Notes: generated from the letters alone by a model not told the origin. Numbered from the stretch's first letter, positions 1-8,407 are shown. The stretch: DNA of 43,298 nt from Sphingomonadales bacterium (GCA_013297725.1 JAAFIB010000017.1:1-43298), one strand, 5' to 3'. Program-made: numbers and translations.

Positions 1-101
1 TTAACCAATTTACGTTGTAAAAAAATGTAACAATCATACTAAATGACGAGCCGCCTCGATTAAATATAATTTAATTACACCAAAATCACACAAAATTACA
101 A

Positions 102-602
102 CTACTCAACCGCTGGGATCGTTGCGATGATCGGTTCGTGCCGCCAGTGCCTAAGCAACCGGCTGAGGTTAACGGGTGAAAGTCCTATAGTTGCAGTATT
201 TCTTAGTGGGTGAATATTGATCCTGTCTACTGCAGCCAAGCGCGCATCTATAATAACGGTCACTTCGCTAGCATCATCGTTAATGACGGCAATCGGCGTA
301 ACAGAGCCAGGCGTCACACCAAGAAGGCGCATCATATCATCTGCGTTGCCAAAGCTTACGCGTTTAGAACCAATGGCTTGTGGTAGCTTCTTCAAATCAA
401 CGCGTATTTCGGCTGGAACAGTTACCAACCAGAATTGACCGCCGGCATCCTTTAGAAACAAGTTCTTCGTATGCGCACCCGCGATATCGCGTTCAAGTTT
501 TGCGCTTTCATCGACCGTGAATACGGCCGCATGCTCAATCAACTCAAACGCGATATCCAGAGCTGCAATATCAGCAAATAATTGCGCCTCGCCGGGGATC
601 AT
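102..602 (-). CDS. YbaK/ProX-family aminoacyl-tRNA deacylase (prolyl-tRNA editing protein)
   Basis: A 166-residue stand-alone editing domain. Members of this family hydrolyse mischarged aminoacyl-tRNA in trans, typically Ala-tRNA(Pro) for the ProXp-ala group. The segment THTKNLFL-like (seen as GAHTKNLFLKD), carrying the conserved lysine, and the late GVTPGSVTP segment are hallmarks of ProX proteins. The frame is open further upstream, but I chose the ATG at 602 because it overlaps the stop of the VOC gene at 599 in an ATGA arrangement, which implies translational coupling. It is the last gene of a VOC-VOC-deacylase operon running leftward. The 101 bases beyond its stop are very AT-rich and hold no recognisable gene. 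The family is secure; the exact tRNA substrate is inferred from the family. Confidence 0.85.
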   Translation of the reverse strand: MIPGEAQLFADIAALDIAFELIEHAAVFTVDESAKLERDIAGAHTKNLFLKDAGGQFWLVTVPAEIRVDLKKLPQAIGSKRVSFGNADDMMRLLGVTPGSVTPIAVINDDASEVTVIIDARLAAVDRINIHPLRNTATIGLSPVNLSRLLRHWRHEPIIATIPAVE

Positions 603-982
603 CCCCGGCACATTGCGCAAACTTTGTTTCCTGCAGGATCGCGAAGATATGCGAGATATAGTTTCATCCCATTGCCGTCGCGCCAACCTGGAGGATCTTC
701 AAGGGTGGTGCCGCCATTGGCAAGGCCCGCGGCATGCCAGGCATCAATTTCCTCAGGCGAATTTGCCGCAAATCCAATCGTGCTGCCATTCGCGCAGCTC
801 GCGGGATTTCCGTCGATTGGAATGCTGATCGAGAATATCCCGCCAGAGGTAAACCAGAACACTCTGCCCTTTGGATCTGCACCGCCAGCTTTGTGTCCAA
901 GCGCGCCGAGTGTAGCGTCGTAAAATGCGGTTGAGGCAGCGATGTCATTCGCACCCAACATGATGTGGCTGTATAAACTCAT
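599..982 (-). CDS. VOC (glyoxalase/bleomycin-resistance fold) protein, copy 1
   Basis: A 127-residue single-domain vicinal-oxygen-chelate protein. It opens with the family pattern HIMLGANDIAASTAFYDATLGALG and ends with YLRDPAGNKVCAMC, the usual DPxGNK closing strand. This subgroup is widely annotated as glyoxalase-like, but its substrate is unknown. An AAGGTAG ribosome site lies before the ATG. It sits 19 bases downstream of a clear paralogue (1002-1379) and overlaps the tRNA deacylase gene by 4 bases, so the three are probably co-transcribed. The last residues are Cys-rich (CAMC), as in the paralogue (CAFC). Catalytic activity is not demonstrable from sequence. Confidence 0.85.
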   Translation of the reverse strand: MSLYSHIMLGANDIAASTAFYDATLGALGHKAGGADPKGRVFWFTSGGIFSISIPIDGNPASCANGSTIGFAANSPEEIDAWHAAGLANGGTTLEDPPGWRDGNGMKLYLAYLRDPAGNKVCAMCRG

Positions 983-1001
983 GATTTAGCTACCTTTCAG
1001 T

Positions 1002-1379
1002 TTAATCTTGGATTTGACAAAAAGCGCAAATTTTATTGCCATCCGGGTCGCGCAGATATGCGCCATACGCCTTACCCGGTGCATTAGGGCGCAGCCCAGG
1101 TTCACCAGCACAGCTGCCCCCATTGGCTAGGCCTGCAGCGTGAAAAGCGTCGACGGCTTCTTTATTAGGCGCACCAAAACCTATTGTTCCGCCATTTGCA
1201 CTGGTTGCGGCATTGCCATCGGCTGGGCCACCAACGCCCAATGCTCCGCCATTGTGAGAATAAAATGCGCGGCCATTATGTGCTGCTCCTGCCGGAACGC
1301 CCAACGCGCCGAGTGCAGCGTCATAGAATGCTTTGGATTTCTCTATGTCGTTACTGCCGACCATAATGTGCGTAAACAT
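1002..1379 (-). CDS. VOC (glyoxalase/bleomycin-resistance fold) protein, copy 2
   Basis: A 125-residue VOC protein starting MFTHIMVGSNDIEKSKAFYD and ending YLRDPDGNKICAFC, so it is the tandem paralogue of the gene at 599-982. Both share the AxGLANGG loop and the C-terminal CxxC. A strong GAGGAG ribosome site precedes the ATG. It is the first gene of the small leftward operon that ends in the ProX-type deacylase. Tandem VOC pairs of this length often form four-module assemblies from two chains; whether these two form a heterodimer is a guess. The substrate is unknown. Confidence 0.85.
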   Translation of the reverse strand: MFTHIMVGSNDIEKSKAFYDAALGALGVPAGAAHNGRAFYSHNGGALGVGGPADGNAATSANGGTIGFGAPNKEAVDAFHAAGLANGGSCAGEPGLRPNAPGKAYGAYLRDPDGNKICAFCQIQD

Positions 1380-1467
1380 ATACTGCTCCTCTAGTGAAAT
1401 TCAAAAATCACGATCTTTGATACCATTTTCCGTTGACCGAAAAACCCGCTCATTATCAAGCGATGAT

Positions 1468-2985
1468 TCAGATCGCAGACCAAATCATCAAGCCTTTATC
1501 GCCTTGGCTCACACTGCCGTTGCTGCCAACGGGTTCAACTGCACCGTCGGTCAGGAAGGCGATCATCGCTTCATCGCTTGCAGGCACGCTGGCCAAAACA
1601 CGTTTACCCTCTGGCGTTCGAGCAATGACTGTGCCGACGCGCACTGAACCATCGCGTTTATAGAACACTGTATACGTCTCGATTGTCGCCCGCCCAACAT
1701 ATTCGCCATCCACATCTGGCACTGCCGCGCGGCGCGATTTGGCTTCAACATTGCAATCAAAATCATGCGGGAAAACTGCATTCAATTGCGGTTCGCTAGA
1801 AATAACAATCGCGTGGTTGTGGGTTGCATAGCCGCCATTGGCGAACAGTAAGGCGGTTCCCCGGTCACGCCGCAGCTTATCAACCATCGATGCGACAGCA
1901 TGGCTCATATAGTTGCCAATCGGCCCGCCCCCAAAGGTTAGCCCGCCAAAGGCAGTGATCGGACGGTCCATTGGCCAGTCAATCACCCGGCGCGCCATTT
2001 TGGGGATGCACGGGAAACAGGAGTACAGCTCTACGTCGCTCAAATCTTCGGTCGTCAGGCCATTGCGTTTCAGCGCCTGTTCCAGCGTTACGTCAATCGC
2101 TGCTGAATGCGCATATTGATCGCGCTTTAACAAATTATGCGGAGTGTGCGCCGCTGCCCCCATGCCGACATAGATGATGCGATCATCAGCAATTCCGGCG
2201 GCCCGGGCACGCGCAAGACTGGTCACAATGAACGCGGCACCTTGGTTCACGCTAGAATTGGCAACCATGCGTTTTTGGTATGGAAAGGTTATCGGACGGT
2301 TGTCTGCGTCGGGCGTCGTAATCGCCTTGGCCTCTACCGCCGTCTGAATCCAGGCATTGGGATTTTCCGCCGCAACACGCGACATTCCGGCCCAGATTTC
2401 ACCTGACTCGGCCTGCGCCTCAGCTAGTGTCTGCCCCCATGCAGCCCGCGTTGCATTTTCATACAGCGGATAGACATCGGTCGGTGCAACCAACCCATAT
2501 TGTGCAAGGTGTTCGATGGAACCGGCGAGCGCGGTGATATCTTCAAATGCTTTTGGCGAAGCAGCATCACGCAAAAAATCCGTTTTGGCGCCATCCGTTC
2601 TCGCGGCCGCTTTTCGTTGTCCAGACGTCTGCAACGCCTCTCCGCCAACGATAGCAGCCACCTTGATTTCGCCTGCCCCTATCCTGTTTGCCGCCTCGTT
2701 CAACAATTGCGCTGGGCTTTCGCCAGTCGGATAGGGCGTCTGCTTCACACGCGAAGGTGCTATACCAAAGTGATCGGCGACAAGCCGTGAGCAATCGCCA
2801 AGCTCGCGAAAGCTAAGCTGCGCCACAACAGATAGACTGTCCAGCTGCCCGATCCACCCACCACCAGCATCGGCATCTGCCTTGGCCAGCGCCTGAACCA
2901 TCAACCCAAGCGAGTCATGGACACATTCGCGGTCATTCACCTGACCGACACCAATAATTACAGGGATAAGATTTTCATCAGCCAT
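1468..2985 (-). CDS. Thiolase-superfamily protein annotated as acetyl-CoA acetyltransferase, with divergent active site
   Basis: A 505-residue thiolase-fold protein of the SCP-x-like group usually labelled acetyl-CoA acetyltransferase. The N-terminal PVIIGVGQVNDR, the central QGAAFIVTS, and the GGLTFGGGPIGNYMSHA segment identify the fold. The residues that normally carry catalysis look replaced: the helix that usually bears the nucleophilic Cys reads PTGESPAQLLNEA, the usual GHP reads GGP, and the usual late CxGGG reads FANGGYATHNH. It is therefore either a non-condensing acyl-CoA-binding protein or uses different chemistry; this subgroup is known but poorly characterised. The C-terminal part, roughly residue 400 onward, adds a small beta-rich domain. 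The gene stands alone, 88 bases upstream of the VOC operon. Confidence 0.75.
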   Translation of the reverse strand: MADENLIPVIIGVGQVNDRECVHDSLGLMVQALAKADADAGGGWIGQLDSLSVVAQLSFRELGDCSRLVADHFGIAPSRVKQTPYPTGESPAQLLNEAANRIGAGEIKVAAIVGGEALQTSGQRKAAARTDGAKTDFLRDAASPKAFEDITALAGSIEHLAQYGLVAPTDVYPLYENATRAAWGQTLAEAQAESGEIWAGMSRVAAENPNAWIQTAVEAKAITTPDADNRPITFPYQKRMVANSSVNQGAAFIVTSLARARAAGIADDRIIYVGMGAAAHTPHNLLKRDQYAHSAAIDVTLEQALKRNGLTTEDLSDVELYSCFPCIPKMARRVIDWPMDRPITAFGGLTFGGGPIGNYMSHAVASMVDKLRRDRGTALLFANGGYATHNHAIVISSEPQLNAVFPHDFDCNVEAKSRRAAVPDVDGEYVGRATIETYTVFYKRDGSVRVGTVIARTPEGKRVLASVPASDEAMIAFLTDGAVEPVGSNGSVSQGDKGLMIWSAI

Positions 2986-3042
2986 ACGTCCATGTGGCTA
3001 AAATGATGCGCTGGTGCAAGCCAATTTAATCGTGTGATTAAA

Positions 3043-3132
3043 TGGCGGAGAGATAGGGATTCGAACCCTAGGTACCGTCACCGGCACGCCGCATTTCGAG
3101 TGCGGTGCTTTCGACCACTCAGCCATCTCTCC
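3043..3132 (-). tRNA. tRNA-Ser(CGA)
   Basis: A complete 90-nt class II tRNA on the minus strand. The acceptor stem GGAGAGA (3132-3126) pairs with TCTCTCC; then come the G discriminator and an encoded CCA ending at 3043. The anticodon loop reads CTCGAAA, giving anticodon CGA for serine codon UCG. The long variable arm expected for tRNA-Ser is present, as is the T-loop TTCGAAT. Confidence 0.97.
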
Positions 3133-3263
3133 GCAAATCAAACGGGCTGGTCAGTGCTGGAAAACCAGCGTGCCCGTTCAACGAAGCGCGGCCATTAGCG
3201 AATGTTTTTGTCTTTGCCAAGCGCAAGGTTGAATGCAAAGCCAATCAAGCCGATATATGCATT

Positions 3264-3614
3264 ATGACACTGATTCCCGAGATGCCTGCGATCGCCGAAT
3301 CCCGTTTCGCCATTGGCGAAGTGGTGCGCCACCGTATCTTTGATTTCCGCGGCGTCATTTTCGACATCGATCCTGTTTTCGCCAATAGCGAGGAGTGGTA
3401 TAACTCAATCCCCGAACATGTGCGGCCGAAAAAGGATCAGCCGTTTTATCATTTGTTCGCCGAGAATGCTGAAAGCAGTTATATTGCCTATGTCAGCCAG
3501 CAGAACTTGATCGCCGACGGTGAACATGGCCCGGTGAACCATCCGGCCATTGAGGGGTATTTCGATGACTGGCAGGACAAACGCTATCCGCTGAAACGGA
3601 ATATGCGGCAGTAA
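3264..3614 (+). CDS. hspQ: Heat-shock protein HspQ (hemimethylated-DNA-binding YccV family)
   Basis: A 116-residue protein carrying the YccV-like beta domain: FAIGEVVRHRIFDFRGVIFDIDP, then FYHLFAENAESSYIAYVSQQNL, and finally HPAIEGYFDDW. In E. coli, HspQ binds hemimethylated DNA near oriC and acts as a specificity enhancer of Lon protease. The frame extends upstream into the tRNA, so I use the ATG at 3264; an alternative ATG lies at 3282. It is divergent from tRNA-Ser and convergent with the diheme cytochrome gene, 6 bases from that gene's stop. Assignment to the family is confident; the role in this organism is by homology. Confidence 0.9.
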   Translation: MTLIPEMPAIAESRFAIGEVVRHRIFDFRGVIFDIDPVFANSEEWYNSIPEHVRPKKDQPFYHLFAENAESSYIAYVSQQNLIADGEHGPVNHPAIEGYFDDWQDKRYPLKRNMRQ

Positions 3615-3620
3615 TCGGGG

Positions 3621-4646
3621 TTAGCGTTTCATTTCCCTGATCCACTGTTCCAGCAATTCTGCGCCTTCTTTGTGGACTGCGGAACGGCCTAGCTCTGGCA
3701 TCGCAATCCCTGGATCGGTGCTTTTCAAACGATAAAGCAGGATGGAGCGTTCGGGATGGCCCGGCTCGATGACGAAATCGAAATTGCCGCTGCCCCTGCC
3801 CGCGGCGACCGGACGCTTGCCGATACCCATTGCGGCATCGCCGGCGACCATATCGTCATAGAACAGGCCAGAGTTGCTGGCAGACCCCGTTGGCCGGTGG
3901 CAGTGGCCGCAATTGATTTTCAGATAGGCCAAGGCCCGTTTTTCAACACTGCCTGATTTTGGATCGTTCCAGACTGCGTCTGCAAGCAGGCTGTTTTTGG
4001 GAAGCTGTGCTTGTGCGGAAAGACGAGCCTTGTCAGTGGCGCTTTGGAAAATCATATTCTGCCAGGTTGGACCAATCGGCTCGATCTTGTCTTTGCTAGA
4101 ATGGCACTGCTTACATTGGTTTTTGTTGGGAACAGCATAGCTGATCGCTTGATCTTTGTCGCCCGCATGACGGATTGTTGCTGGAACGCGCGCGCCGCCA
4201 AGCTTTAGCTCGGCATCACTGCCATCGGCGCGCCAGACATAGGGTAACGCGACCCAGCCATCTGACCGGTGCAACAGCAATCGCGTTTCGATGATGCTCA
4301 ATTTACCCGCCGCATCGGGATAACCAAAGCTTTTGACAAGCGCGGCCCCAACCGGGAATTTCACGCGCCCGCTTGGTTCAACGGTCAGCTTGCCGTTGGC
4401 GGGAAGATAGATAAAGCGTTGTTTTTCAGAATAATCCGAAAACAACGGCGTTGCCAAAGCATAGGCCGTAAGAGCAGCACTAGGCCGGTCAGCACCGCCT
4501 TTGAAAAAACCAAATGCTGACAACAAAGGCGGATTTTCAGTAGCCATAATCGCCGTATCAGACACAGAACCCGATGGCACAGCCGCTCCGCTGCGGGCAA
4601 ACAACGCAAGTGCAAGGCAGGCAAAGGCTGCCAGTAACGCGCGCAT
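3621..4646 (-). CDS. SO2930-family diheme c-type cytochrome
   Basis: A 341-residue exported protein. An N-terminal signal peptide (about residues 1-21, ending GAAVPSG) is followed by a domain with two CxxCH haem-binding motifs, CKQCH and CGHCH, in the second half. The length, the paired motifs and the ending MPELGRSAVHKEG...WI match the family known as SO2930-type diheme cytochromes (TIGR03806). The start ATG overlaps the stop of the beta-helix gene by one base (TAATG), so the two are co-translated. This pair recurs in many gamma- and alphaproteobacteria and its function is unknown; a periplasmic or surface electron-transfer role is inference from the haem motifs and signal peptide. Confidence 0.85.
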   Translation of the reverse strand: MRALLAAFACLALALFARSGAAVPSGSVSDTAIMATENPPLLSAFGFFKGGADRPSAALTAYALATPLFSDYSEKQRFIYLPANGKLTVEPSGRVKFPVGAALVKSFGYPDAAGKLSIIETRLLLHRSDGWVALPYVWRADGSDAELKLGGARVPATIRHAGDKDQAISYAVPNKNQCKQCHSSKDKIEPIGPTWQNMIFQSATDKARLSAQAQLPKNSLLADAVWNDPKSGSVEKRALAYLKINCGHCHRPTGSASNSGLFYDDMVAGDAAMGIGKRPVAAGRGSGNFDFVIEPGHPERSILLYRLKSTDPGIAMPELGRSAVHKEGAELLEQWIREMKR

Positions 4647-5848
4647 TATCGGACTACCGCCTCCATGCTGTCGGGCAGCACAATCTTGGGCAGCTCTGTT
4701 ACTGTCTCGGTTGAGGCAGCTAGCATCGCTGGCTGCGCCGTTTCAGGCGACGCTTTCAAATCGGTCAGCCCCAGCGATAATGCTTGAACCAGATCGCCGA
4801 CATAGGGCTTGGCTGCATCACCGCCCGCACCGTCCCAGAATATCGGCGGGAACGAACCGCCCAAAGCCTCTGCCAGCTGCGCACCGCCGGGGATTTTCGG
4901 ATCCCATCCTGCCCTGTCATGCTGATTGCCCCAAATTGCAACGCCCTTTGCAATCGGATCATATTTGGGATCTTCATATGGATAGCGATAGCCAAGCACC
5001 ATGACGTTCGCGGTACCATTATTGCCCAGCATATTGTCAAACACATGCACGTCGCGATTGGCCATCACCATAACGCCGGTTCCGGTTGGAACATTTGCAA
5101 CGATGTTACCCTTTGGCGCGAAGTTAGGAGTCATGTTGTCGACGACAACATTTTCAAAAATGCGGACATTGCGCCCACCCATTTGCGGCAGGTTGGGCAG
5201 GTCGAATACAAGAATGCCGCCGGTGTTCTTGGTCGCCAGATTGTCATGAACATCAGCGTTAAAGCTGTTTTCAATTTCTATCCCGGCAACATTTTCCAGC
5301 GCGAGCGAATTACGCACAACAATGTTGTTCGATTGGCCGACATAGATGCCCGCATCTGATGCGCCCCGCACCATCACATTGTCGATCAGCACGTCTTTGC
5401 TTTCGACCGGATAGATGCCGTACGCACCATTGGTTGCTTTTGGCCCGCCAGTCCATTCAACGCGCAACTTGTAATAGACTATGCGGTTCGCACCTTTGGA
5501 TTTGATGCCATCACCTTTGCTGTTCTCAACCGCGAAATCGCGCAGCACAACATCGTCCGATGTGACCAATAACCCCTCGCCAGCACCAAGTTGGCCGGTG
5601 AAATCGAGAATGGATTTACTCGCGCCTCTGCCTTTGACCGTCACCTTGGCGACATCAAGCGATAGGCCATCGGTCAGGGTAAATCGTCCCTCACCCAGTT
5701 GCACAGTGTCCCCGGGTTCGGCAATTATCAACGCCTCTTGCAGCTTTGCCTGCGCGTCGGCACCGGCCTCGACAGTGATGGTCTTAGCCGTAAGCGGCAC
5801 GGAAAGCGCGGCGATGGAGGCCGCAGTTATGATCAATCTCATCCTCAT
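4646..5848 (-). CDS. Exported parallel beta-helix repeat protein, partner of the diheme cytochrome
   Basis: A 400-residue protein with a signal peptide (MRMRLIITAASIAALSVPLTA). It then shows the IVEAGADAQAKLQEAL-type start of right-handed beta-helix proteins and a run of about 22-residue coils rich in N, G and V, for example VLIDNVMVRGASDAGIYVGQ and NVAGIEIENSFNADVHDN. It fits the SO2929/TIGR03805 family, which travels with the SO2930 diheme cytochrome found immediately downstream. Beta-helix proteins of this shape often bind or cleave polysaccharides, but no catalytic signature is evident here. An alternative start two codons in (5842) is possible. Upstream lies the long inverted repeat at 5917-6013. 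Confidence 0.85.
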   Translation of the reverse strand: MRMRLIITAASIAALSVPLTAKTITVEAGADAQAKLQEALIIAEPGDTVQLGEGRFTLTDGLSLDVAKVTVKGRGASKSILDFTGQLGAGEGLLVTSDDVVLRDFAVENSKGDGIKSKGANRIVYYKLRVEWTGGPKATNGAYGIYPVESKDVLIDNVMVRGASDAGIYVGQSNNIVVRNSLALENVAGIEIENSFNADVHDNLATKNTGGILVFDLPNLPQMGGRNVRIFENVVVDNMTPNFAPKGNIVANVPTGTGVMVMANRDVHVFDNMLGNNGTANVMVLGYRYPYEDPKYDPIAKGVAIWGNQHDRAGWDPKIPGGAQLAEALGGSFPPIFWDGAGGDAAKPYVGDLVQALSLGLTDLKASPETAQPAMLAASTETVTELPKIVLPDSMEAVVR

Positions 5849-5916
5849 GAGGCAGAGGATGCCCTATGAATACGCGATTGCCAAGGGGGGAGTTAAAACT
5901 CCTAAGAACAGACTAA

Positions 5917-6013
5917 AAACCGTTAGTGCTGAGCCTGTCGAAGCGCGTCCTAAGGTTTAGACTATCGTGTATGGACGATGGACGTGCTTCGACAGGCTCA
6001 GCACTAACGGTTT
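5917..6013. repeat. Long inverted repeat of the TTCGACAGGCTCAG type
   Basis: Two arms, 5917-5950 and 5980-6013, are inverted copies of 34 bases with one mismatch (28 consecutive perfect pairs counted from the outer ends, 5917 and 6013). The core is GCTTCGACAGGCTCAGCACT. A second, less perfect pair lies at 6768-6855. The motif resembles intergenic palindromes common in sphingomonad genomes. It lies between the racemase stop and the beta-helix start, so it could act as a transcription end or an mRNA-stabilising hairpin; there is no strong T-run beside it. Confidence 0.85.
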
Positions 6014-6031
6014 GTGTGAGAACGTTTTTGT

Positions 6032-6730
6032 TCAAGGCGCGTCGCTCATAATCCAGTCGACACCAGCATCAGCATGGATTTCCGCACTATCATAAATTGG
6101 CAGAATGTTGGCCTTTGTGTCCACAATCATGCCCAGTTCGGTGCAGCCCAAAACCACCGCGTCCGCGCCATCCTTATCAATTTCGGTGATCAGCGTTTTT
6201 AGCGTGCGTTCGGAATTGCGCACCGCCTGCCCCGCCATCAGCTCGTCATAAATAATCCGGTCAAGCTCATCAACGTCGCCCGCCTCCCATGGCAGCAAAG
6301 TTACGCCGTGCTTCACGAGCCGCTGGCGATACCAGTTTTCGGCCATCACATTGCGTGTGCCGACCAACGCAGCTGATTTGACGCCAGCAGCTTTCATTTT
6401 TTGCCCGACAGCATCGGCGATGTGAATGACCTTTACGGACACAGCCTCTGCAACCTGTGCGTGCACCTTATGCATACTGTTCGCGCCAATCAGGATCGCA
6501 GTTGCGCCGCCGTCTTCCAGACGTTTTGCCGATGTAACCAGCGTTTCGGCAACATGATCCCAATCCTGTTCACTGGTCGCGCGGGCCAGATCACAAAAGT
6601 TCAAATTGTCGACCAACATCGGCGCGCTGCACAGGCCACCAACACGGCGCTGAACCTGTTTATTGATACGGCGGTAATAGAATTCGGTGGAATACCAACT
6701 CATTCCGCCGATCAGACCCAATTTACGCAT
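6032..6730 (-). CDS. Aspartate/glutamate racemase family protein
   Basis: A 232-residue Asp/Glu/hydantoin racemase-superfamily protein. It starts MRKLGLIGGMSWYSTEFYYR and carries the C-terminal catalytic segment VVLGCTELGMI. Two-base racemases use a first Cys in a CNT motif and a second Cys in LGCTE. Here the first motif reads GANSMH, so the residue before the Asn is Ala, while the second Cys is present. The E. coli relative YgeA is reported to have Thr at the first position, so non-Cys variants exist. A GGGAAG ribosome site precedes the ATG. The gene sits alone between two inverted-repeat pairs. Amino-acid racemase or epimerase activity is plausible but uncertain. Confidence 0.8.
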   Translation of the reverse strand: MRKLGLIGGMSWYSTEFYYRRINKQVQRRVGGLCSAPMLVDNLNFCDLARATSEQDWDHVAETLVTSAKRLEDGGATAILIGANSMHKVHAQVAEAVSVKVIHIADAVGQKMKAAGVKSAALVGTRNVMAENWYRQRLVKHGVTLLPWEAGDVDELDRIIYDELMAGQAVRNSERTLKTLITEIDKDGADAVVLGCTELGMIVDTKANILPIYDSAEIHADAGVDWIMSDAP

Positions 6731-6767
6731 GTCACTTCCCTAGATTTCCTGCCTGCCTCAAACCAAG

Positions 6768-6855
6768 AAACCGTAGTGCTGAGCCTGTCGAAGCACGCCT
6801 CACGGCACAGCGCTACGTCGGAGAAGCGCCCTTCGACAAGCTCAGGGCTACGGTT
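6768..6855. repeat. Imperfect inverted repeat, second copy of the TTCGACAGGCTCAG type
   Basis: Arms at about 6768-6797 and 6826-6855 are imperfect inverted copies of the element seen at 5917-6013 (left core AGTGCTGAGCCTGTCGAAG; right arm has three or so changes). It lies between the pntB stop (6902) and the racemase start, where a hairpin could end pntB transcription. A T6 run follows the right arm on the plus strand. Confidence 0.75.
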
Positions 6856-6901
6856 TTTTGATTGGCAGAGCTGCCTTGGACCTGCCTTAGCGTCAGATGC
6901 C

Positions 6902-8407
6902 TCAGTGCTGCAAGGCCTTGACGATATCATCCACCATCTTCTTGGCATCGGCGAGCAACATCATCGTCTGGTCCATATAGAACACGTCGTTATCGACCCC
7001 TGCATAGCCCACGCCGCCCATGCTGCGCTTGATGAAGAAAACCGTCTTGGCTTTGTCCACATCAAACACCGGCATTCCGTAAATCGGCGAGGTTTTATCG
7101 GTTTTTGCCGCAGGATTGACCACGTCATTCGCGCCGATGATGAAGGCGACATCGGTTTGCGCAAATTCGCTGTTGATGTCCTCCAACTCGAACACCTCGT
7201 CATAGGGCACATTGGCCTCAGCGAGTAGCACATTCATGTGGCCGGGCATGCGGCCAGCGACGGGGTGGATAGCGTATTTGACCTTCACACCTTCGCGTTT
7301 CAGGATATCGGCCATTTCGCGCAGAGCATGCTGGGCCTGCGCCACAGCCATGCCGTAACCGGGAACGATGATGACGCTTTCGGCCTGTTGCATCATATAG
7401 GCAGCATCCTCTGCAGAGCCACGTTTCCACGGGCGCTGTTCCTTGGCTTCGCCGCCCTCGGATGCCACCGCACCAAATCCGCCCGCGATCACCGAAATAA
7501 AGCTGCGGTTCATTGCCTTGCACATGATGTAAGATAGGATCGCGCCGGATGATCCGACCAACGCGCCGGTTATGATCATGGCACTGTTATGCAGCGTAAA
7601 GCCCATCGCCGCCGCCGCCCAGCCCGAATAGCTGTTCAGCATCGACACCACAACGGGCATGTCCGCGCCGCCAATGGGGATGATGAGCAGGAAGCCGATG
7701 ATGAAGCTGAGCGCGACGATGGCCCAGAAAACCCATTCGGTGCTATTGGTTGGCAGGATAGCAAAATAGGCGGTCAGCCCAATAATCGCTAGCAAAGTGC
7801 CAAGGTTGATAACGTGCCGCCCGGGCAGCATAATCGGCGAGCCCGACATTTTGCCGGCGAGCTTTAGGAAGGCGATAACCGAGCCGGAGAACGTGATCGC
7901 ACCAATCGCAACGCCCAGCCCCATTTCGATGCGGCTGACGGTTAGAATTTCTTTGTTTGCGTCAAGGATGCCGAACGCTTCGGGGTTCAGATAGGCGGCA
8001 ACGCCAACCAACACTGCGGCGAGGCCCACCAACGAGTGAAACGCCGCAACTAGCTGCGGCATGTCGGTCATCTTGATGCGTCGTGCAGTGGTTAGACCGA
8101 TTATCGCACCAACGGCAATAGCACCAGCAATCCATAGAAGATTGACTTCATTACCGGCATTTTCAGCCGAACGTGCCAAAAAGTCTGCATACTCTGGACT
8201 ATTTTGCGGCGGCGAAGGCCAAGTTAATGTCGGGCGATATTGACTGACCAAAGTCGTAACGACCGCAATCAACATCCCCGCCATACCAAAACGGTTGCCC
8301 CGACGTGACGAAGCGGGCGAACTCAACCCACGAAGCGCAAGGATGAAGAAAACACCGGAAATCAGGTAAGCCATCATGGCCCATGCGGGAACGGCTGCAT
8401 GTTCCAT
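6902..8407 (-). CDS. pntB: NAD(P)(+) transhydrogenase subunit beta
   Basis: A 501-residue membrane protein. The N-terminal two thirds are multi-pass transmembrane (domain II). The C-terminal part, about residue 325 onward, is the NADP(H)-binding domain III, with GYGMAVAQAQHALREM, HPVAGRMPGHMNVLLAEA and GANDVVNPAA. With PntAA and PntAB it forms the proton-translocating transhydrogenase that moves hydride from NADH to NADP+ at the inner membrane, driven by the proton gradient. It starts 3 bases after the pntAB stop, with an AAGAAGG ribosome site, and is the last gene of the operon; an inverted repeat lies downstream. Confidence 0.96.
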   Translation of the reverse strand: MEHAAVPAWAMMAYLISGVFFILALRGLSSPASSRRGNRFGMAGMLIAVVTTLVSQYRPTLTWPSPPQNSPEYADFLARSAENAGNEVNLLWIAGAIAVGAIIGLTTARRIKMTDMPQLVAAFHSLVGLAAVLVGVAAYLNPEAFGILDANKEILTVSRIEMGLGVAIGAITFSGSVIAFLKLAGKMSGSPIMLPGRHVINLGTLLAIIGLTAYFAILPTNSTEWVFWAIVALSFIIGFLLIIPIGGADMPVVVSMLNSYSGWAAAAMGFTLHNSAMIITGALVGSSGAILSYIMCKAMNRSFISVIAGGFGAVASEGGEAKEQRPWKRGSAEDAAYMMQQAESVIIVPGYGMAVAQAQHALREMADILKREGVKVKYAIHPVAGRMPGHMNVLLAEANVPYDEVFELEDINSEFAQTDVAFIIGANDVVNPAAKTDKTSPIYGMPVFDVDKAKTVFFIKRSMGGVGYAGVDNDVFYMDQTMMLLADAKKMVDDIVKALQH

